Assembly (NCBI GenBank): GCA_963693285.1
Contig: OY848924.1
Coordinates: 3,179,214-3,243,213, forward strand
Direction: 5' to 3'
DNA: 64,000 nucleotides
From: Xestospongia muta
Taxonomy: Eukaryota; Porifera; Demospongiae; Haplosclerida; Petrosiidae
Under the pieces are notes generated by a model, which was not told where the DNA came from, searched no databases, and was given only the letters and a program-made list of their open reading frames with translations. Shown piece after piece: positions 22,447-35,560 of this stretch (its first letter is position 1; every line of letters starts with the position of its first letter). The translations under genes were made by a program, and so were the position numbers.

Positions 22447-25400
22447 ATGCTATCTAGAATAGTTAAAGATAAACAACTATTGGATCCAGTAAGACAAGTC
22501 TGTTAGGTCTAATATTTTTTTCATTGCTGCAAAACTTGCATAAACATAAATGTGGTGATAAGCCACTTTCATTAAATGCTATATATTAATCATGAATTGA
22601 TTTAATTTTTATAATATAGAATGAAAAGCTATTGTCTGCTATTCAAAGTAGTACTCTTAAAGATGTAAAATCAGCTCTTAAAAAGGGAGCCAGTTTGCAT
22701 AAGGTAAAGTTATTGTATCATACAATATATATAAAATACTAGTAATCTTTATATTAAAGTATATTAAGGTATGCAAAGTGTATTATAAAACACTGTGGAG
22801 TTCTATTAATTGGCTATTTTTCTTTTTCTTAGTCTCAAAGTACTCCATTGCATACTGCAGTTTGGAATGGTGATATCGAAATCATTAACTTATTATTAAA
22901 GTATGGTGCAAGTCCTAATATTGCTGATGAAGTGGTGAGTTTATTAAATGACTTATTAGATTAATTATACTTCAAATACTCTTTATGACAAGTAAAGAAA
23001 TTTTTCATTGAGTTTAATTTTAATGTGTCTGTGTAATTGCTTGAACTCTTCATTCATAATCATAAATACGTTTAAGACTATAAAATTAATAAGTATTTAT
23101 TTTTAACAACTAATTTATACATTACATTGGTGGATTATTGTGGAATCTAAAAATTCTGTGAATTACTCACTGTACAATTTGTTAATATGTAAACATAAAA
23201 ATACCAATTATAGTGAGTGATTCACAGGAATTTTATGGTCCACAGTAATCCATGCATGTAATGTACAAATTAGTTGTTAAAATGGCATATTAATTTTTAC
23301 TGTATGTTGTTAATACTTTTCAATGTACTTTGTAATAGTGTATGATACATAAGTGAATATATGATACATAAGTGAATATAACATTGTTAAAACAAACATA
23401 TATTTAGCAACGATAATATACTAACAATAAGTTACAATTTACTTTTCTTTTCAATAAAAAGTAGATATCATGTTATTTTTTTAAAAATTGTCTTTGACGT
23501 AGAACAACAAAACTCCAATATATTTAGCAGTACAACAAGGCAATACTAAAGTAATGAAACTATTGTTAGATAGTGGTGCTGATTCCAAAGTGTCTGATAA
23601 AGTGAGTCCTTGAAGCCCAGAATTTTTAACCAACTAACATGATGTAGACAGTTCATATCTGAATTTACAATTGTTATAAATTCTTACTTTCAATTGTATA
23701 CTGTAACAAACATTCTAATTACCATTTTAATATTCTACTCACCAGCACAAGCAGACACCATTGCATTGGGCAGCAAGTAAGGGTAATGTAGAGAGTGCAG
23801 AGTTATTACTAAAGTGTGGTTCTGACCCTGATGCTATTGATGCTGAAGTGAGTAAAAGTACAACTAGATAATGACCTAATTAGTAGAATGTTAAGGAGAG
23901 TACTAATTGACTTTAAGCTAAATAATATTATCATTTTATATGGAAGTAAATTGAAAAATACCTACGTTCATTTATTATCAGTAAAGATGACTGCGTGGAC
24001 AATATTTAGAAATGTCCAAGCAATTTTCTTTCTTAAATTATTTGCAATAAAACATTCTTTGTGGCAATATTAATACAAAATGCACAATTGGAGCCTTCAG
24101 CCTTGTGCAACCAACTTCTATTAATATTGTTTTTGATATGTAAAACCTCATGTGTTTCTTTTCTAGAATCATTTTACAGCCTTACATTTAGCATCACTTG
24201 AAGGTCACACTAATGTAGTCCAGTTGCTCCTGAAGTATAAAGCAAATCCTAACATTTATAACAAGGTCATTGTTTTTACGTATTAAACATTAAATCTAGT
24301 CCTATACAATGGAATCCAATTCCAGATTATGAAAATGCATTTAGATATACATCTCTGATATTATATACAATTAAATAAATACGTATTTATATATTATTTT
24401 TCTTTAGTATCAGTGGACAGCACTTTTTTGTGCCATAGAAAATGGTCATTCAGACATAGTCCAGTTACTTTTGCAGTTTAAAGCTGATCCCAATATTTCT
24501 GACAAAGTTAGTACTGAGAATTGTAGCACATATGTGTATTTAGTGGTTTTAACTTAACAAAATGCATGTGATTGTCAAAATGAAGAACCATGCATTTAAA
24601 TGCTATCCTAGTCTATCTAGATGGACCCTCCTCTTTTCAAAGCACAATTTTAGCTTGATACACTACATGTAGTATATAACAATTTTAATTTTATTAATGC
24701 TATCATCACATTGACTAGAACCAGCATACACCTTTAATGATAGCCACCTGGAAAGGCCACAATGACATGGTTCAACTCCTCTTAGAGTCAAATGCAGATC
24801 CCAATGTTTGTGACAAGGTCAGTAGCCACTGTTTTTGTGTAATAAAGATTTTCACTTTATTTATAGGATCAGTTTACTGCCATACGTACTGCCTGCATAG
24901 CAGGTCACTATGAGATGGTTGAACTACTTTTAAAGTCAAAGGCTGATCCAAATATCTGTGACAAGGTCTGTAATTTATATACATTATAAACACATCCTAC
25001 TATACTGATGTGCTTGAAAGCAAGACATTTGCATGAGCTAAAGGAAGCTATTGAAACTTATAGAAATAAAGTGCATATCTATATATTTTTATCCAGCATC
25101 ATCGCACAGCTCTGCTTTTGGCGTCAGAGAAAGGTCATTCCAAGATAGTCCAGTTACTCTTACAGTATAATGCAAATCCCAATATTTGTGATAAGGTTAG
25201 TAATTTTTATGTCAATAAACTTTTTATTGTGTAAGCAAAATGATAGGTATTAATATAAGTAATTGTCAGGCAGTCTAGAGATGAATAAACTATTTAGCTT
25301 GATCAAAAATACCCTTCCAATCTCTCTATAGGATCAATGCACAGCTTTACGATATGCTTCTGCAATAGGGCACTATGAGATAGCTGAAGAGCTTTTGAAG

Positions 25401-28400
25401 TCTAGGGCAGATCCCAATATATGTGACAAGGTCTGATGTCTATACTGTACATGAATATTAAGTGTTTATAAGTCTTTATAACAAATAAGCTGGAATACTG
25501 TTTTTATATTATTTAGAACCAACGTACACCTATATATGGAGCCATATTTAGAGGTTACACTAAGTTGGTGAGTCTTTTGCTGAAGTATGGGGCTGATCCT
25601 AATGTGCATGACAAAGTGAGTGTAAAAATCATGTCTTTATAATGTATAAGATTGACATCAAAATTGTGTTTAACATAATTATTTTAGAAGTAAACATTTA
25701 TCTGCTATCTCACGCAGGATGGAAACACTTCATTACACTATGCCAGCAAAGAAGGTCATGTAGATATTGTGCAATGCCTTTTATCTGAAGGAGCAGATTC
25801 AACCATTAAAAATAACGATGGCCAAACATCACTGGAGGTCAGTCAGAATGAAGAAATTACACATCTTATCACGACAAACAATCCCAAAAGAAGTAAGATA
25901 CATTCAATTTCCAAATAAGTTTATTTCTTTACACAGTTGTAGAAGATGTTTTCAAGTGGACTATTGAATTTGCAAGTGAAAAACAGATTTTTGATAAGCC
26001 TGATTATGGATTCAAGCTAGTCATTCCACCATCCTCTGTCAAAAAAGGACAGAAAATTAAAACTGAAGTCAATGTCATTTCACCAGAGAAGTTTGAAATA
26101 CCTGATGACCTCGAACTTGTGTCTTGTATCTACATGATAGAGACTACTGAAGAGTTTTCTGAGCCAGTTGAAGTTCACTTACAACATAACCTTGACCTTG
26201 AGACAATTGAAGAATGTAAGCAGCTTACCTTTATTACAGCTGAGGGATCACCACCTTATAAATTTCACACGTTTCCTATTGATACGAACCAACAATTCAG
26301 CCCTTATGACAACACAGGTGTCCTAAAGGTCTCTCACTTTTGCCCTGTTGCTATTGCTATCAAGAGAGGGTGGGAAATGCTTAAAGATGGTCTATTTCGT
26401 AAAAAGCCAAAACCACCATGTGGCTACATGATGACAGTCTTTTTACAACAAGTGAAGATGTCTTGTTGGGAAATACAAACAGTTGTGACAAAAAATCTTT
26501 CACCTTTTCTTGAAGTAGGTACAGATAAGTTATAGACATTACAGAAGTGATACACATATGCACACACACACAAACACACATACACAAACACACATATATA
26601 TTATATTTTAATAAAAGTATATGAAAGTCATTACTATGTCTACCTATTCTCTTTCTAATTAGAGAGTGAGAACAGACCCCTCTTATGAAAATTTGAAGAA
26701 AATAAGAACAACACAATTTCATTTTAATCCAGATATCAATAAATTGACATCATTACTGGATAATGATCATTATGAACTCAAGCCATTAGAAGAACCATTT
26801 CAGGTATAATGTATTTGCCTCTTTAATTAATTTACAATTATTTCATCAAAGGTCAATAAGAAAGATGTTGATAACAGTCAACCTGATACTCTATTACTTG
26901 ACTTGACACTTAACGCCACACAAAAAGAAATCCAGGATCCTCCTGACTTAACACTAGTTTTTACAGGAATGATGGAAGATATTACGGTAGTAATACCTGG
27001 CTATAAATTACAAGAAATGGCAGGTATAACCCTTAAAAGACTGATTCACTCCATACTAACTGAATAAATTAATATTAGATGACCATTTCAAGGCTGGTGC
27101 TGTGACCATACCTGCTTTCAAAGATATTCCAGACGAATTGTTAGGTTAGTCAATGATGTATTAAGATATTTGAAAACACATTGTTAATTGCTATGTCATT
27201 GTCATTTCAATGTTTACCCTACCTTATTTGTATATATATGATTAGATCAACAACCCCTAATAAACCATCTGATTATAGTACTTCATCCAATTAATTATCA
27301 ATGGAATTCCATTGGTACACAACTTTGTGTTCAACGTCATCATATAATAAATGAAGAACAAAATATGGCACATGACAATACTCAAAAACTTACAGAAGTT
27401 CTTCAACATTGGATGAATGGCAGACCTCATGAAGCAACTTGGCGAACAATTATTGAGGTTGTGAAGAGAGCACCTATTGAAAATAAAAAAGTGGCAAATG
27501 ACATACTTCAGTTCTTAGCAAGACAAGATGTTCAAAATGAATATCTCTTTATTAAGAAACTAGGTATATCTGATAGGATACTGTAAATAAATTTAATATA
27601 CAATCACAATATCATTAAATTGCTATTTGTTCACATTCAAATTGAAGCAGTTTAAGCAGAAAGAAAAAGCGATACTTTAAATTTACTCATGTTTCTTAAA
27701 TAGATAAAACAACACCTCTAGAGACAAAACAAGTAGAGCCTGAGCAAGGCAGTGCTCCTTCAAATCCTATTGAAGTAAGAAAATAAGCTTTACATATTAT
27801 AAAATAAATACTTGATATTGATTGCTGAGAAAAAAAGTAACTGCTATGACGTTTAATTAATTTAATTTAATTTAGTAATTATTATGTGAGTTGATAGTCC
27901 TAATTATAATCATAACAAGTTACTATTTATTAATACATAGACTACTGATGATAAGTAATATTCTTCATCTTACTTTGTCCTGTCTGACATAAATGACTTA
28001 TTATTAACTTAGATTGCTGCTCAGGAGCTTCATGAACAAGCTATGAAATGGGAGGAGAAAGATAATGATATGGTAGGAGCTACAAAACGTATGGCAAAAG
28101 CAATGATGCAAATGTCCAAGTTTGCTGAGTAAGTATTTAAGCCAAACATTTGGTCAATAAACATTTTAACTTTTTTGAACTAATCCTTTAATTGCTTGAT
28201 TGTAATATGATAAGTACTCTTGAATAAAGAAAGAAAGGCACACAATAAAAGCCTATTTGTGTAATTCTTTACTTACCGAATGCACAATAACAACATAGAC
28301 ACTTCAATTGTCATAAACATTTGCACTTTTATACCACAAAGCTTCACAAAACATCCAGTAACTACAATCATATAAGCTCATCAAGTACTATAGCTACAAA

Positions 28401-29169
28401 TATTTTGAAAAATGCATTTAATACACCATTATGATATTTGTACTTGATGTGTAGAGATGAGGAAATTGAGATGGCTGAAAAAGAAGACTTTATCAAAGCA
28501 GCTAACATTATAGTCAAAGAAAGTGAAGAAGTTGTAAGAGTGGCAGAGAAAGTTGCTGCTCTCTGCGAAAACAAACAAATGAAAACTGTAAGTAAAATAT
28601 GATTTCAGTATATAGCGTAAAAATGTTAACGGTTTAATTAAAAATTATAGCTTAATTATTTAATATCTTTTAAATTTATTTATAGTGGTTGTTCCTAATA
28701 TGTATTTGGTATAGACTTAATAATAATATGATATCCAATTTGAAAATGTTATTAAGATTGATATTATTTATCATATGATCTATCTTTGATAATGTATATA
28801 TACTTTTTACATTGCACAGAATCTAATGGAAACAGTGAAAGCTATTCCAACCATTTCCCATCAACTAAAGATGATTGTTTCTGTGGAACGTGGTAGAGAA
28901 AGAGCAAACAGTATGTACACCTCATAAAATAAGCCTAATGTAAGTAAATTATTCCTTTTTTAGCTATCTCCAGAGGTTCCAGGCCACCTGTTACCTTGAC
29001 AAGATCAAGATCAGAAGGTGATATACAAGCAATAAACATCCTGACAGACAATGCTAAAAATCTCATGAGATTTGTAACGGATGTACTCCATGCTACAGAG
29101 ACTGCTACAATAAGAGTTCCTCCTGAAAGACGTAGAAAACTGTCTGGCCTCAACTGGGTCAAAACTTGA
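22447..29169 (+). CDS. Ankyrin-ZU5-death-vinculin-tail protein, copy 2 (23 exons)
   Basis: Exons 22447-22488, 22620-22703, 22833-22934, 23503-23601, 23746-23847, 24167-24265, 24408-24506, 24719-24817, 24867-24965, 25097-25195, 25332-25430, 25517-25615, 25718-25892, 25937-26514, 26663-26803, 26852-27023, 27079-27144, 27246-27563, 27704-27774, 28013-28128, 28455-28587, 28820-28910, 28964-29169. Phases match copy 1 throughout; product about 1062 aa. Two in-frame length differences: exon 14 is 6 bp shorter (KMSCWE against KMKMFCWE) and exon 19 is 9 bp longer (TTPLETKQ against TTPKQ). Replacements are scattered and conservative in the ankyrin array, and include K/E changes and PPERRRKLSG against PPEIREKLTG in the tail. 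No stop or frameshift was found, so both copies are probably functional or very recently duplicated. The death domain keeps VLQHWMNGRPHEATW. Confidence 0.85.
22620..25892 (+). repeat. Ankyrin-repeat exon array, copy 2
   Basis: Same twelve-exon layout as copy 1 with identical exon lengths, including the seven 99-bp exons. Copy-specific changes fall mostly on loop positions (ANEV to ADEV in exon 3, NINDK to NIYNK in exon 6, ESGH to ENGH in exon 7). Confidence 0.9.
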
Positions 29170-29303
29170 CTCTGATCTATGCTTTCTTATATATAATTTG
29201 TGTTACAGTTAAAATCTTGATATGTTTGAAACAAAGTCTATGTTATGTATTAATATATTGCATTGTGATTTATTATTCATTTACTGTTATTAGTTTTTAT
29301 TTA

Positions 29304-29315
29304 TGCGCATGCGTG
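29304..29315. promoter_or_regulatory. NRF-1-like palindrome TGCGCATGCGTG (copy 2)
   Basis: Identical to 12854-12865, 135 bp after the stop of copy 2. About 50 bp present here between the palindrome and the candidate exon are missing in unit 1, yet the palindrome itself is unchanged. Confidence 0.4.
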
Positions 29316-29460
29316 GCAGAGACCACATGTCAATAGTGTGTTGTTTTACTTACTTGAATTTGTTACTGTTAGTACAAGATCTATTTAAATCAGTTTAAAT
29401 CGAACTCACTGTCCATCAACCCAAATATATAATACTATTGTATTATCATTTAATTTTAGA

Positions 29461-29511
29461 ATGCAAGCATTGACAAGCATAAAAATAGGTAGTGGCTATT
29501 TGTACAATACA
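29461..29511 (+). CDS. Possible 17-codon first coding exon (copy 2)
   Basis: Same 17 codons as 12960-13010 with one silent change (TTA to TTG), between TTTTAG and GTAAGT. Conservation of frame and both splice-like signals is the only support. Confidence 0.25.
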
Positions 29512-31226
29512 GTAAGTGCTACTTTATTGATAAATTAATACTATATATAATATCCTAGACTTTAAACCCTAAACACATATTGCATTAATTTCACATTGGA
29601 ATGTACACTACCTGTACTAAGATAGCTAAGATAGGTGAATATGTAAGGTTGTTGAGGCCACAACTGACTTAAAATCTCTCACATTATGGCGTAAATTTGC
29701 CTGTATTATGCTATAATGTACAGGCCTATGCTTCTGTATGGCAGGAAAGTTTACAAGTTTATTTAGTGAATTTAGCACCTTCACAAAAATTTATCCCTGG
29801 TAATAGCAATACACCCTTTCATAGAAATAAGCCATATTTATATTAACGGGTGGAAATGTCCAAAATTCACTTGTGTAATCTATAATTTATTATAACTTAA
29901 ATTTTACATAATGCTATCTAAAATAGTAAAATCATTTAATGTTACAGTGTATTGTTTAACTCTTGGTATATGAGTTTATTTCAAGAACATCATCACACCG
30001 TTTAATTTAATTTAACTTTCCAGATCACAAATAAAATAAGTTTAAGCATAACAATTCCAGGAAGTAGTGAATGACGACCACTTAACACAAATAACATTGA
30101 ATAATTACCATTTAAATCTATAATGTTTCCTGCAATAGATGTCTTGATGACTGTTACCTGAAAAGGTATTTAATCTGAAAAATCATTTGTTTGACTGAAC
30201 TTGAAACTGAGCAAATGAAGGTCTTTATATAGCTCACAGATACACCCTCACGTGCACAATATAGTCGTAAAGTCATCTTTTTAATAACAACCACGCCCCT
30301 TTCGGACTATAAAGAGAAATCGCAGAATACATTTTCAAAGCTATCTAAGAAGATTAACTGTTATTTGAGGAAATTGTCATCAGCTTACATTCATTTTTGC
30401 AGTCGCAGGTTGCATATATTATACATTATGTAGAACATACAAGGAAACTCAGTGTAGAAGCATTTTAATATATTCCAAATTATGATCTTAAATTAATTAT
30501 CATTAGATATAAAACAATATATGAGATCAAATGTATAAGTGTATGAGTGTGATTTTGTTATATATTTTCTTGTTCTAATTATTATTGACATTATTACGTG
30601 ATCCTATTACATAAATGTTTACAATGACCCTTCATAACCCATCTAGATTAGTCAACATATATATCTGTCTCTCTCTTCCTTTGTATGTTATATTTGTGTA
30701 TAATACATAAAGAGAATAGGTTAAGTAGCTTACTGGACAGCTAATAACAGTTATTAGGCCATATATCAATATCTGTCAATATTAATAATTTAATTTATAA
30801 AATATAATTGCTTGAAAAAGACTACTGATCTACACACACTCAAACATAGCACAATTTTTATTCCATGAATTGTAATTCACTATATGCTTGTATATACAGT
30901 TTAATCTCATTGTACACTTGTAGAAGTTCTGTAAGTTCTAAGAACAACTTGTAAGACTTATCCTATAACAGAATGGTCATATTTTATACTACGCACTAGA
31001 TTATTCCAAGAAATGATCACGTAAATTATTTTTTAATTTTACAGACCACAATAAAAATTAGGATTAATCATAACAATTCCAGGAACCAGTGCATGTGTGA
31101 TCACAAAATAAAATTGTGCATTGTGTTACTATATATATATATATGTATGTATGTATGTATGAGTTGTCTCGTGTTAAATCTCTCCATAATCAATTAAGTG
31201 CAGTCTTTTGTAAGAATTCACATGAC

Positions 31227-31234
31227 TATATAAG
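31227..31234 (+). promoter_or_regulatory. TATA box of the secreted six-cysteine gene
   Basis: TATATAAG, 48 bp before the ATG, inside the block CACATGACTATATAAGTA shared by all four family loci (2150, 15461, 63019). Confidence 0.75.
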
Positions 31235-31281
31235 TAGTCAGTTAACTACTGCTATAGTCATTAATAAAACAAATACACATC

Positions 31282-32082
31282 ATGAAGTATTTTCTTGTTC
31301 TTTTAGCTGTTACAGCAGTGTTTGCTCGCCCTCTCTATGACTTTGATACCTCATTTGTAGACAACCAACAAGAAGTGGATAAGGCATTTGAAGACAACCA
31401 ACAAGAAATAGAAACTCTGAATATTGAAGATGATGATACCAGCGACTCATCTATTATCTCTACCTCTACACGACTTTCCAGTATCAATGCACGTAAACAA
31501 GCTCTTACTTCACTGATTAAGAGTGTCGTTGATCAAAAGCTTGCCTCTCAACCTGGTAGGTCTAAACTATACAAATTGCATATTTATATGATTGTTCATT
31601 TATTTTTTACAGCTGTGCAGATGCTTTATCTCTCTCTTCCAAAGAGTCGTATACTGTCAATTCAAAAGGTAAATGGCAGTGATCTTACACTACGCCCAAT
31701 CCTTGATAAAATTAAAATTGGGAATGGGCAAACAGCTAGGACTTCCACTATGCTAGCATATAGACCAAAGTACAATGGCCATGACCACACTAGACTTGGC
31801 GCAGTGTTCCTTAACCTTGTGAAGCTATTTCCCTGTGCACGAACTGGCATTGTTCCAGTGTGCAGGAGGTTTACTCAAGACGAAGATGGATTCTACAAAG
31901 GGAAGACAATTGCTGAGGCTGCCGATATTGGGAACAATATGAGGATTTTCAGCACTACAAAATACATCAATACGTATGGATTTGTTTTTGAAGCCTGTCC
32001 ATATCTAAATGGTGTCAATAGCTGTCTTTCAACTTATTTTGAGACAGTTGTGACGTGTTTCCTGCCTCGCTCCTGTCTCTAA
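31282..32082 (+). CDS. Secreted six-cysteine protein, intact family member
   Basis: Exons 31282-31555 and 31613-32082 give 247 aa. A signal peptide (MKYFLVLLAVTAVFA) is followed by an acidic, Gln/Asp-rich stretch with two copies of a DNQQE motif (residues 27-42), a Ser/Thr patch and a basic site (NARKQ, about 70-74). After the intron comes a globular C-terminal region with six cysteines in three pairs (LFPCARTGIVPVC, EACPYLNGVNSC, VTCFLPRSC), probably three disulfides. The 57-bp intron is a multiple of three with no stop, so retention would give 266 aa. It is called an intron because the paralogue at 63318-63378 has 61 bp between the same GT and AG. The family is not recognised; it may be a secreted structural, defence or signalling protein. 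This is the only intact copy in the window. Confidence 0.8.
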   Translation: MKYFLVLLAVTAVFARPLYDFDTSFVDNQQEVDKAFEDNQQEIETLNIEDDDTSDSSIISTSTRLSSINARKQALTSLIKSVVDQKLASQPGRSKLYKLHIYMIVHLFFTAVQMLYLSLPKSRILSIQKVNGSDLTLRPILDKIKIGNGQTARTSTMLAYRPKYNGHDHTRLGAVFLNLVKLFPCARTGIVPVCRRFTQDEDGFYKGKTIAEAADIGNNMRIFSTTKYINTYGFVFEACPYLNGVNSCLSTYFETVVTCFLPRSCL

Positions 32083-32289
32083 TATGATCAGTAACTTTCA
32101 AATCATGCATTTACTTAAGTTAGGCCATTTTTATAATTATATATTTTTTTTAATTTGTGAACAATGAACATTTTGAGTCTTAATAATGCATTGATTTGGT
32201 TTAGGCTTTCTTTTTAGTAGTTATTTGCTAATTTCTTACTTTGAACAATAAACATTTTGAGTCATAACAATAATATATATATACATATA

Positions 32290-32349
<60 letters not shown>

Positions 32350-33530
32350 AGAGTAAGGTCTTAAAGAAATGAAGGGCAAATGAATACTAGAGAAAGTGAT
32401 ATATATCAAGATCAAGTATAGTTATAATAAAATTGTACAGCTAGCATCATCCACAAATCTATCTGTGATCATGACTACCTGAACAACAGAAGATGGTTCA
32501 AGGTTGATTAAAATAATATCCAATAATAATATCTTAAAAAATAGTGAGACTACTGTGGTCTTGTTATGATATTTGTGTCAACATCTACAAATACTCTTTG
32601 TCACTTATTAGAAATTTTATGTACTCCACATAATAAGAATGACGTATAAATATTTAAGGCACTCATTAATAATAATTCATTGCATACCACAAATAATAAC
32701 AAAGGCAATATCTAAAAAATAAAGATGAGGAAAAGAGAAAAGACTCTAACAAATTTTGAGTAGGTTTGTGACTATGACTAAATGTAAGATTGTTGCAAAC
32801 ACAACTTAAAATCTTGTGTTGTTTAGTAACTTACTTGTATTATATGTTATAATAATATATATGCAGGCCATTATTGGTGGAAACGTTTACAAAAGTTTTT
32901 ATTGGTGAATTGGCAAATTTTAGCACCCTCACCAAATTTAATCTTCGCCAATATTACCAGCCACACCCATTGAAAGAAATAAGTTGTGCTTATATGAACA
33001 GGTAAAAATCACCAAAATTCACTTGTGTTATCTAGATTGTAACTTGGTTTTCATATAATACTATTTAAATAGTCATATCATTTTATGCTACAGTGTATAG
33101 TTTAACTTCAGTTAGATGGATTCATTCCAATTACATTATCACACCTTTTAATTTAATTTAATTTTACACACCACAAGTAAATTAAGTTTAAGCATAACAA
33201 TTTCAGAAACCTGTGAATGACCACATAATAAAATTGTGTATTTGATAAATATAGCTCAATGGGGAATTTTCACCACTTGACACTGTGGGCACATGCCCAT
33301 ATGATTATTAGTTAATAATGTCAGCTTTCAATGAATCATCATGTTTTAACTCTTCAAACACTATTTAAGAAACAATCTCTAAATGTCATCCTCACCAAAT
33401 TTATCTATTATATTTTTTTCAAAGTTTATCACACACAACTTTATATTATTATAAATGCATTTGTATAATAAAGACAGAAAAGTGTAAAGTTTAATTCTAG
33501 TTAGATAGGTTCATTCCAAGAACATGATCA
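32083..33530. other. Spacer with 3' flank, microsatellite and palindromic repeats
   Basis: 32083-32260 is the family-specific 3' flank of the secreted gene. 32270-32346 is a TA/CATA microsatellite. Palindromic dispersed repeat copies lie near 33130-33215 and 33500-33545. No gene. Confidence 0.55.
32270..32346. repeat. TA / CATA microsatellite
   Basis: Alternating TA with an internal run of about seven CATA units. Confidence 0.9.
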
Positions 33531-33539
33531 CACCATTTC

Positions 33540-33720
33540 ATTTAATTTAATGTCATACTGCTATATAAAACAGTAATGAACTATCAATAACTAAATAACT
33601 CTTATTGACTACTTCCTGTACAATTATTGTTGACCACTATTGAGATTAGGTTATGTCCATGTCATGTACACGTGCTCAATATATAGATTTACTTTATGTA
33701 TTGAACCTTGTTATAACCTG
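33540..33720 (+). repeat. Orphan copy of the crystallin 3' flank
   Basis: Closely matches 40370-40515, 45615-45750 and 61130-61285, which lie 400-600 bp downstream of crystallin genes (shared GTAATGAACTATC, GATTAGGTTATGTCCATGTC, CTCAATATATAGATTTACTT). No crystallin coding sequence remains upstream, so a former gene may have been lost on the left of the cluster. Confidence 0.6.
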
Positions 33721-34199
33721 TTCTACTTGCTTCAGCTGAACTCTAATATTGGTGATTTCATATAGTGATGACACTACAATTGATGGATTTCTATGTCAGA
33801 TAATACAACATTAATGTGGACTTTAGTGTCTCAAATTGCTTTGGAATTGATCATAGCGATATGAAATATAAACTTTTCCTGTGAAGTATACTCTCTTAGG
33901 TCTCACCACTCCACCACTCTTTTTGCCTTAGCTGACACCTCTACATATATATATATATATATATATATTCATATTATATATCATATCATATTCATATCAA
34001 TTTATGTGTATAGTTTAACTCTAATTACAAATGATGTATGGATTTATTCCTGGAATATGACCACATCAATTAACTTAATTTTAAAGACCACAAATAAAGT
34101 TAAGTTTAAACATAACAACTGTATTCATTCTAGGAATAAGTCATTTATTGACATAACGTCTTTGTCTTAAGAGTGCATCTATTACATAGTTAGTAGTGA

Positions 34200-35560
34200 T
34201 ACTTACATGACACACTTGTCATATTAACATAATGGAATTGTGCGTTCTCTGTAGTATATTAAAAGTAGTTAGTAGTAATACTTGTTTTGTATCATGAATG
34301 AAGAGTGCACAACCATAACTATGTAATACATTGTAATAACAAAGACATCTGTTATAACATCTATGGAATTAAACATAAAAAGAAAAAATAGGAATGAGAG
34401 CTTGAGGTAAGTGAATGGAAATATAACATGAGTGGGTGTTCAGATATATTAATCATGAATTTATGTGGTTGCTAAGGAACTCTATGCTATTACTTTTGAC
34501 AGAGCAAATGAAACAAGTTCTGAAGGCTGCAAGTGCTAACATAGTTGAGTTCATAGAGAGTGAGTGAGTGATTGAGATATATGAACTTGGGGCCTAGAGT
34601 ATATGTGATAGTCAGTTTGTTTCTATAGCAACCATATGAAGTACTCATGTAGATACAACTGACTTAGGAGTAATGTTACTCCTTACACACAACATTTATG
34701 AATCTAAAACAAAGGGAAAGAAAAGAGGTAAGTACCCTGAAAATTTTATGTACTGACAATGCACATACATGATTACTGGATAATGAAGCGGCTTGAACTT
34801 TGATCATGTGTACATACATTGTCTGAAGTCTATAATTGACTCATATATTGGAGGTATAGTTGTTTTATAAGATCAGTCATTAATTTCTAATAAGATTTCA
34901 TAGAAAATTATTGTACTCAATGAATGTTAATATGTAATAAAGATTTATAGTTGAATGATTGCTGTCTTGTCAGCTTATTAAATCTCTATGTAATTATAAA
35001 TATAATATGAACTCTAAACCTTGTACTATAGGCAACAAGTACTGTCTATATGAACCAATGAACAATTCAATTATGGTCAATGACTATACTATAATAAAAC
35101 CATTTTATTGATGGTCTACTATAAATTAAACGATGTGGTCATATTCCTGGAATGAAACACCTTGACTTCTAGGAATTATGATCTATATAACACCATGTTA
35201 TATGAAAATATTGGTCTTCTACTCTGACATAATTTGGTTACAAAACTTGAGTAATACATACGAAGGGTAGCATCAATGTTGTATACATAAATACAATATA
35301 ACTTACAGATTTAATGAATGGTTTTCTCCTATTACAATTAAGTCATGTATTCTATAAACATTTTACAACACATGATTGTATAATGTGAGTTCACTTTTCA
35401 AGAAACACCAACTTAAAATAACTACAGACAAAATGATACAGGCAACTATGAACATTATTATAATTGAAGAGACTTTTGCCATGGCAGGATGCTACATAAC
35501 TACTAACAATATTATGCAATGCATAGAGAATACACAATTGTAATATTTTTAAGTATGGCT
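34200..35560 (+). repeat. Crystallin upstream duplicon, orphan copy
   Basis: About 1.3 kb repeated, whole or in part, at 38330-39100, 40840-41525, 43577-44350, 46020-46990, 52060-53380, 54640-55350, 58190-59770 and 62040-62900, usually ending a few hundred bp before a crystallin promoter. Landmarks: GGCTGCAAGTGCTAACATAG, CTCATATATTGGAGGTATAG, CTATAGGCAACAAGTACTGT and ATGAAACACCTTGACTTCTA. No coding frame is shared. Here no crystallin gene follows. Confidence 0.75.

Larger units (their letters stand above)
29170..31220. other. Spacer after unit 2
   Basis: 29170-30370 repeats 12718-13880. Unit homology ends at about 30370 (GTTATTTGAGGAAATTG). From 30370 to 31220 there is AT-rich sequence with one copy of the palindromic dispersed repeat (about 31035-31090) and a short TA/TATG microsatellite (31131-31160). 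No gene was seen. Confidence 0.5.
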
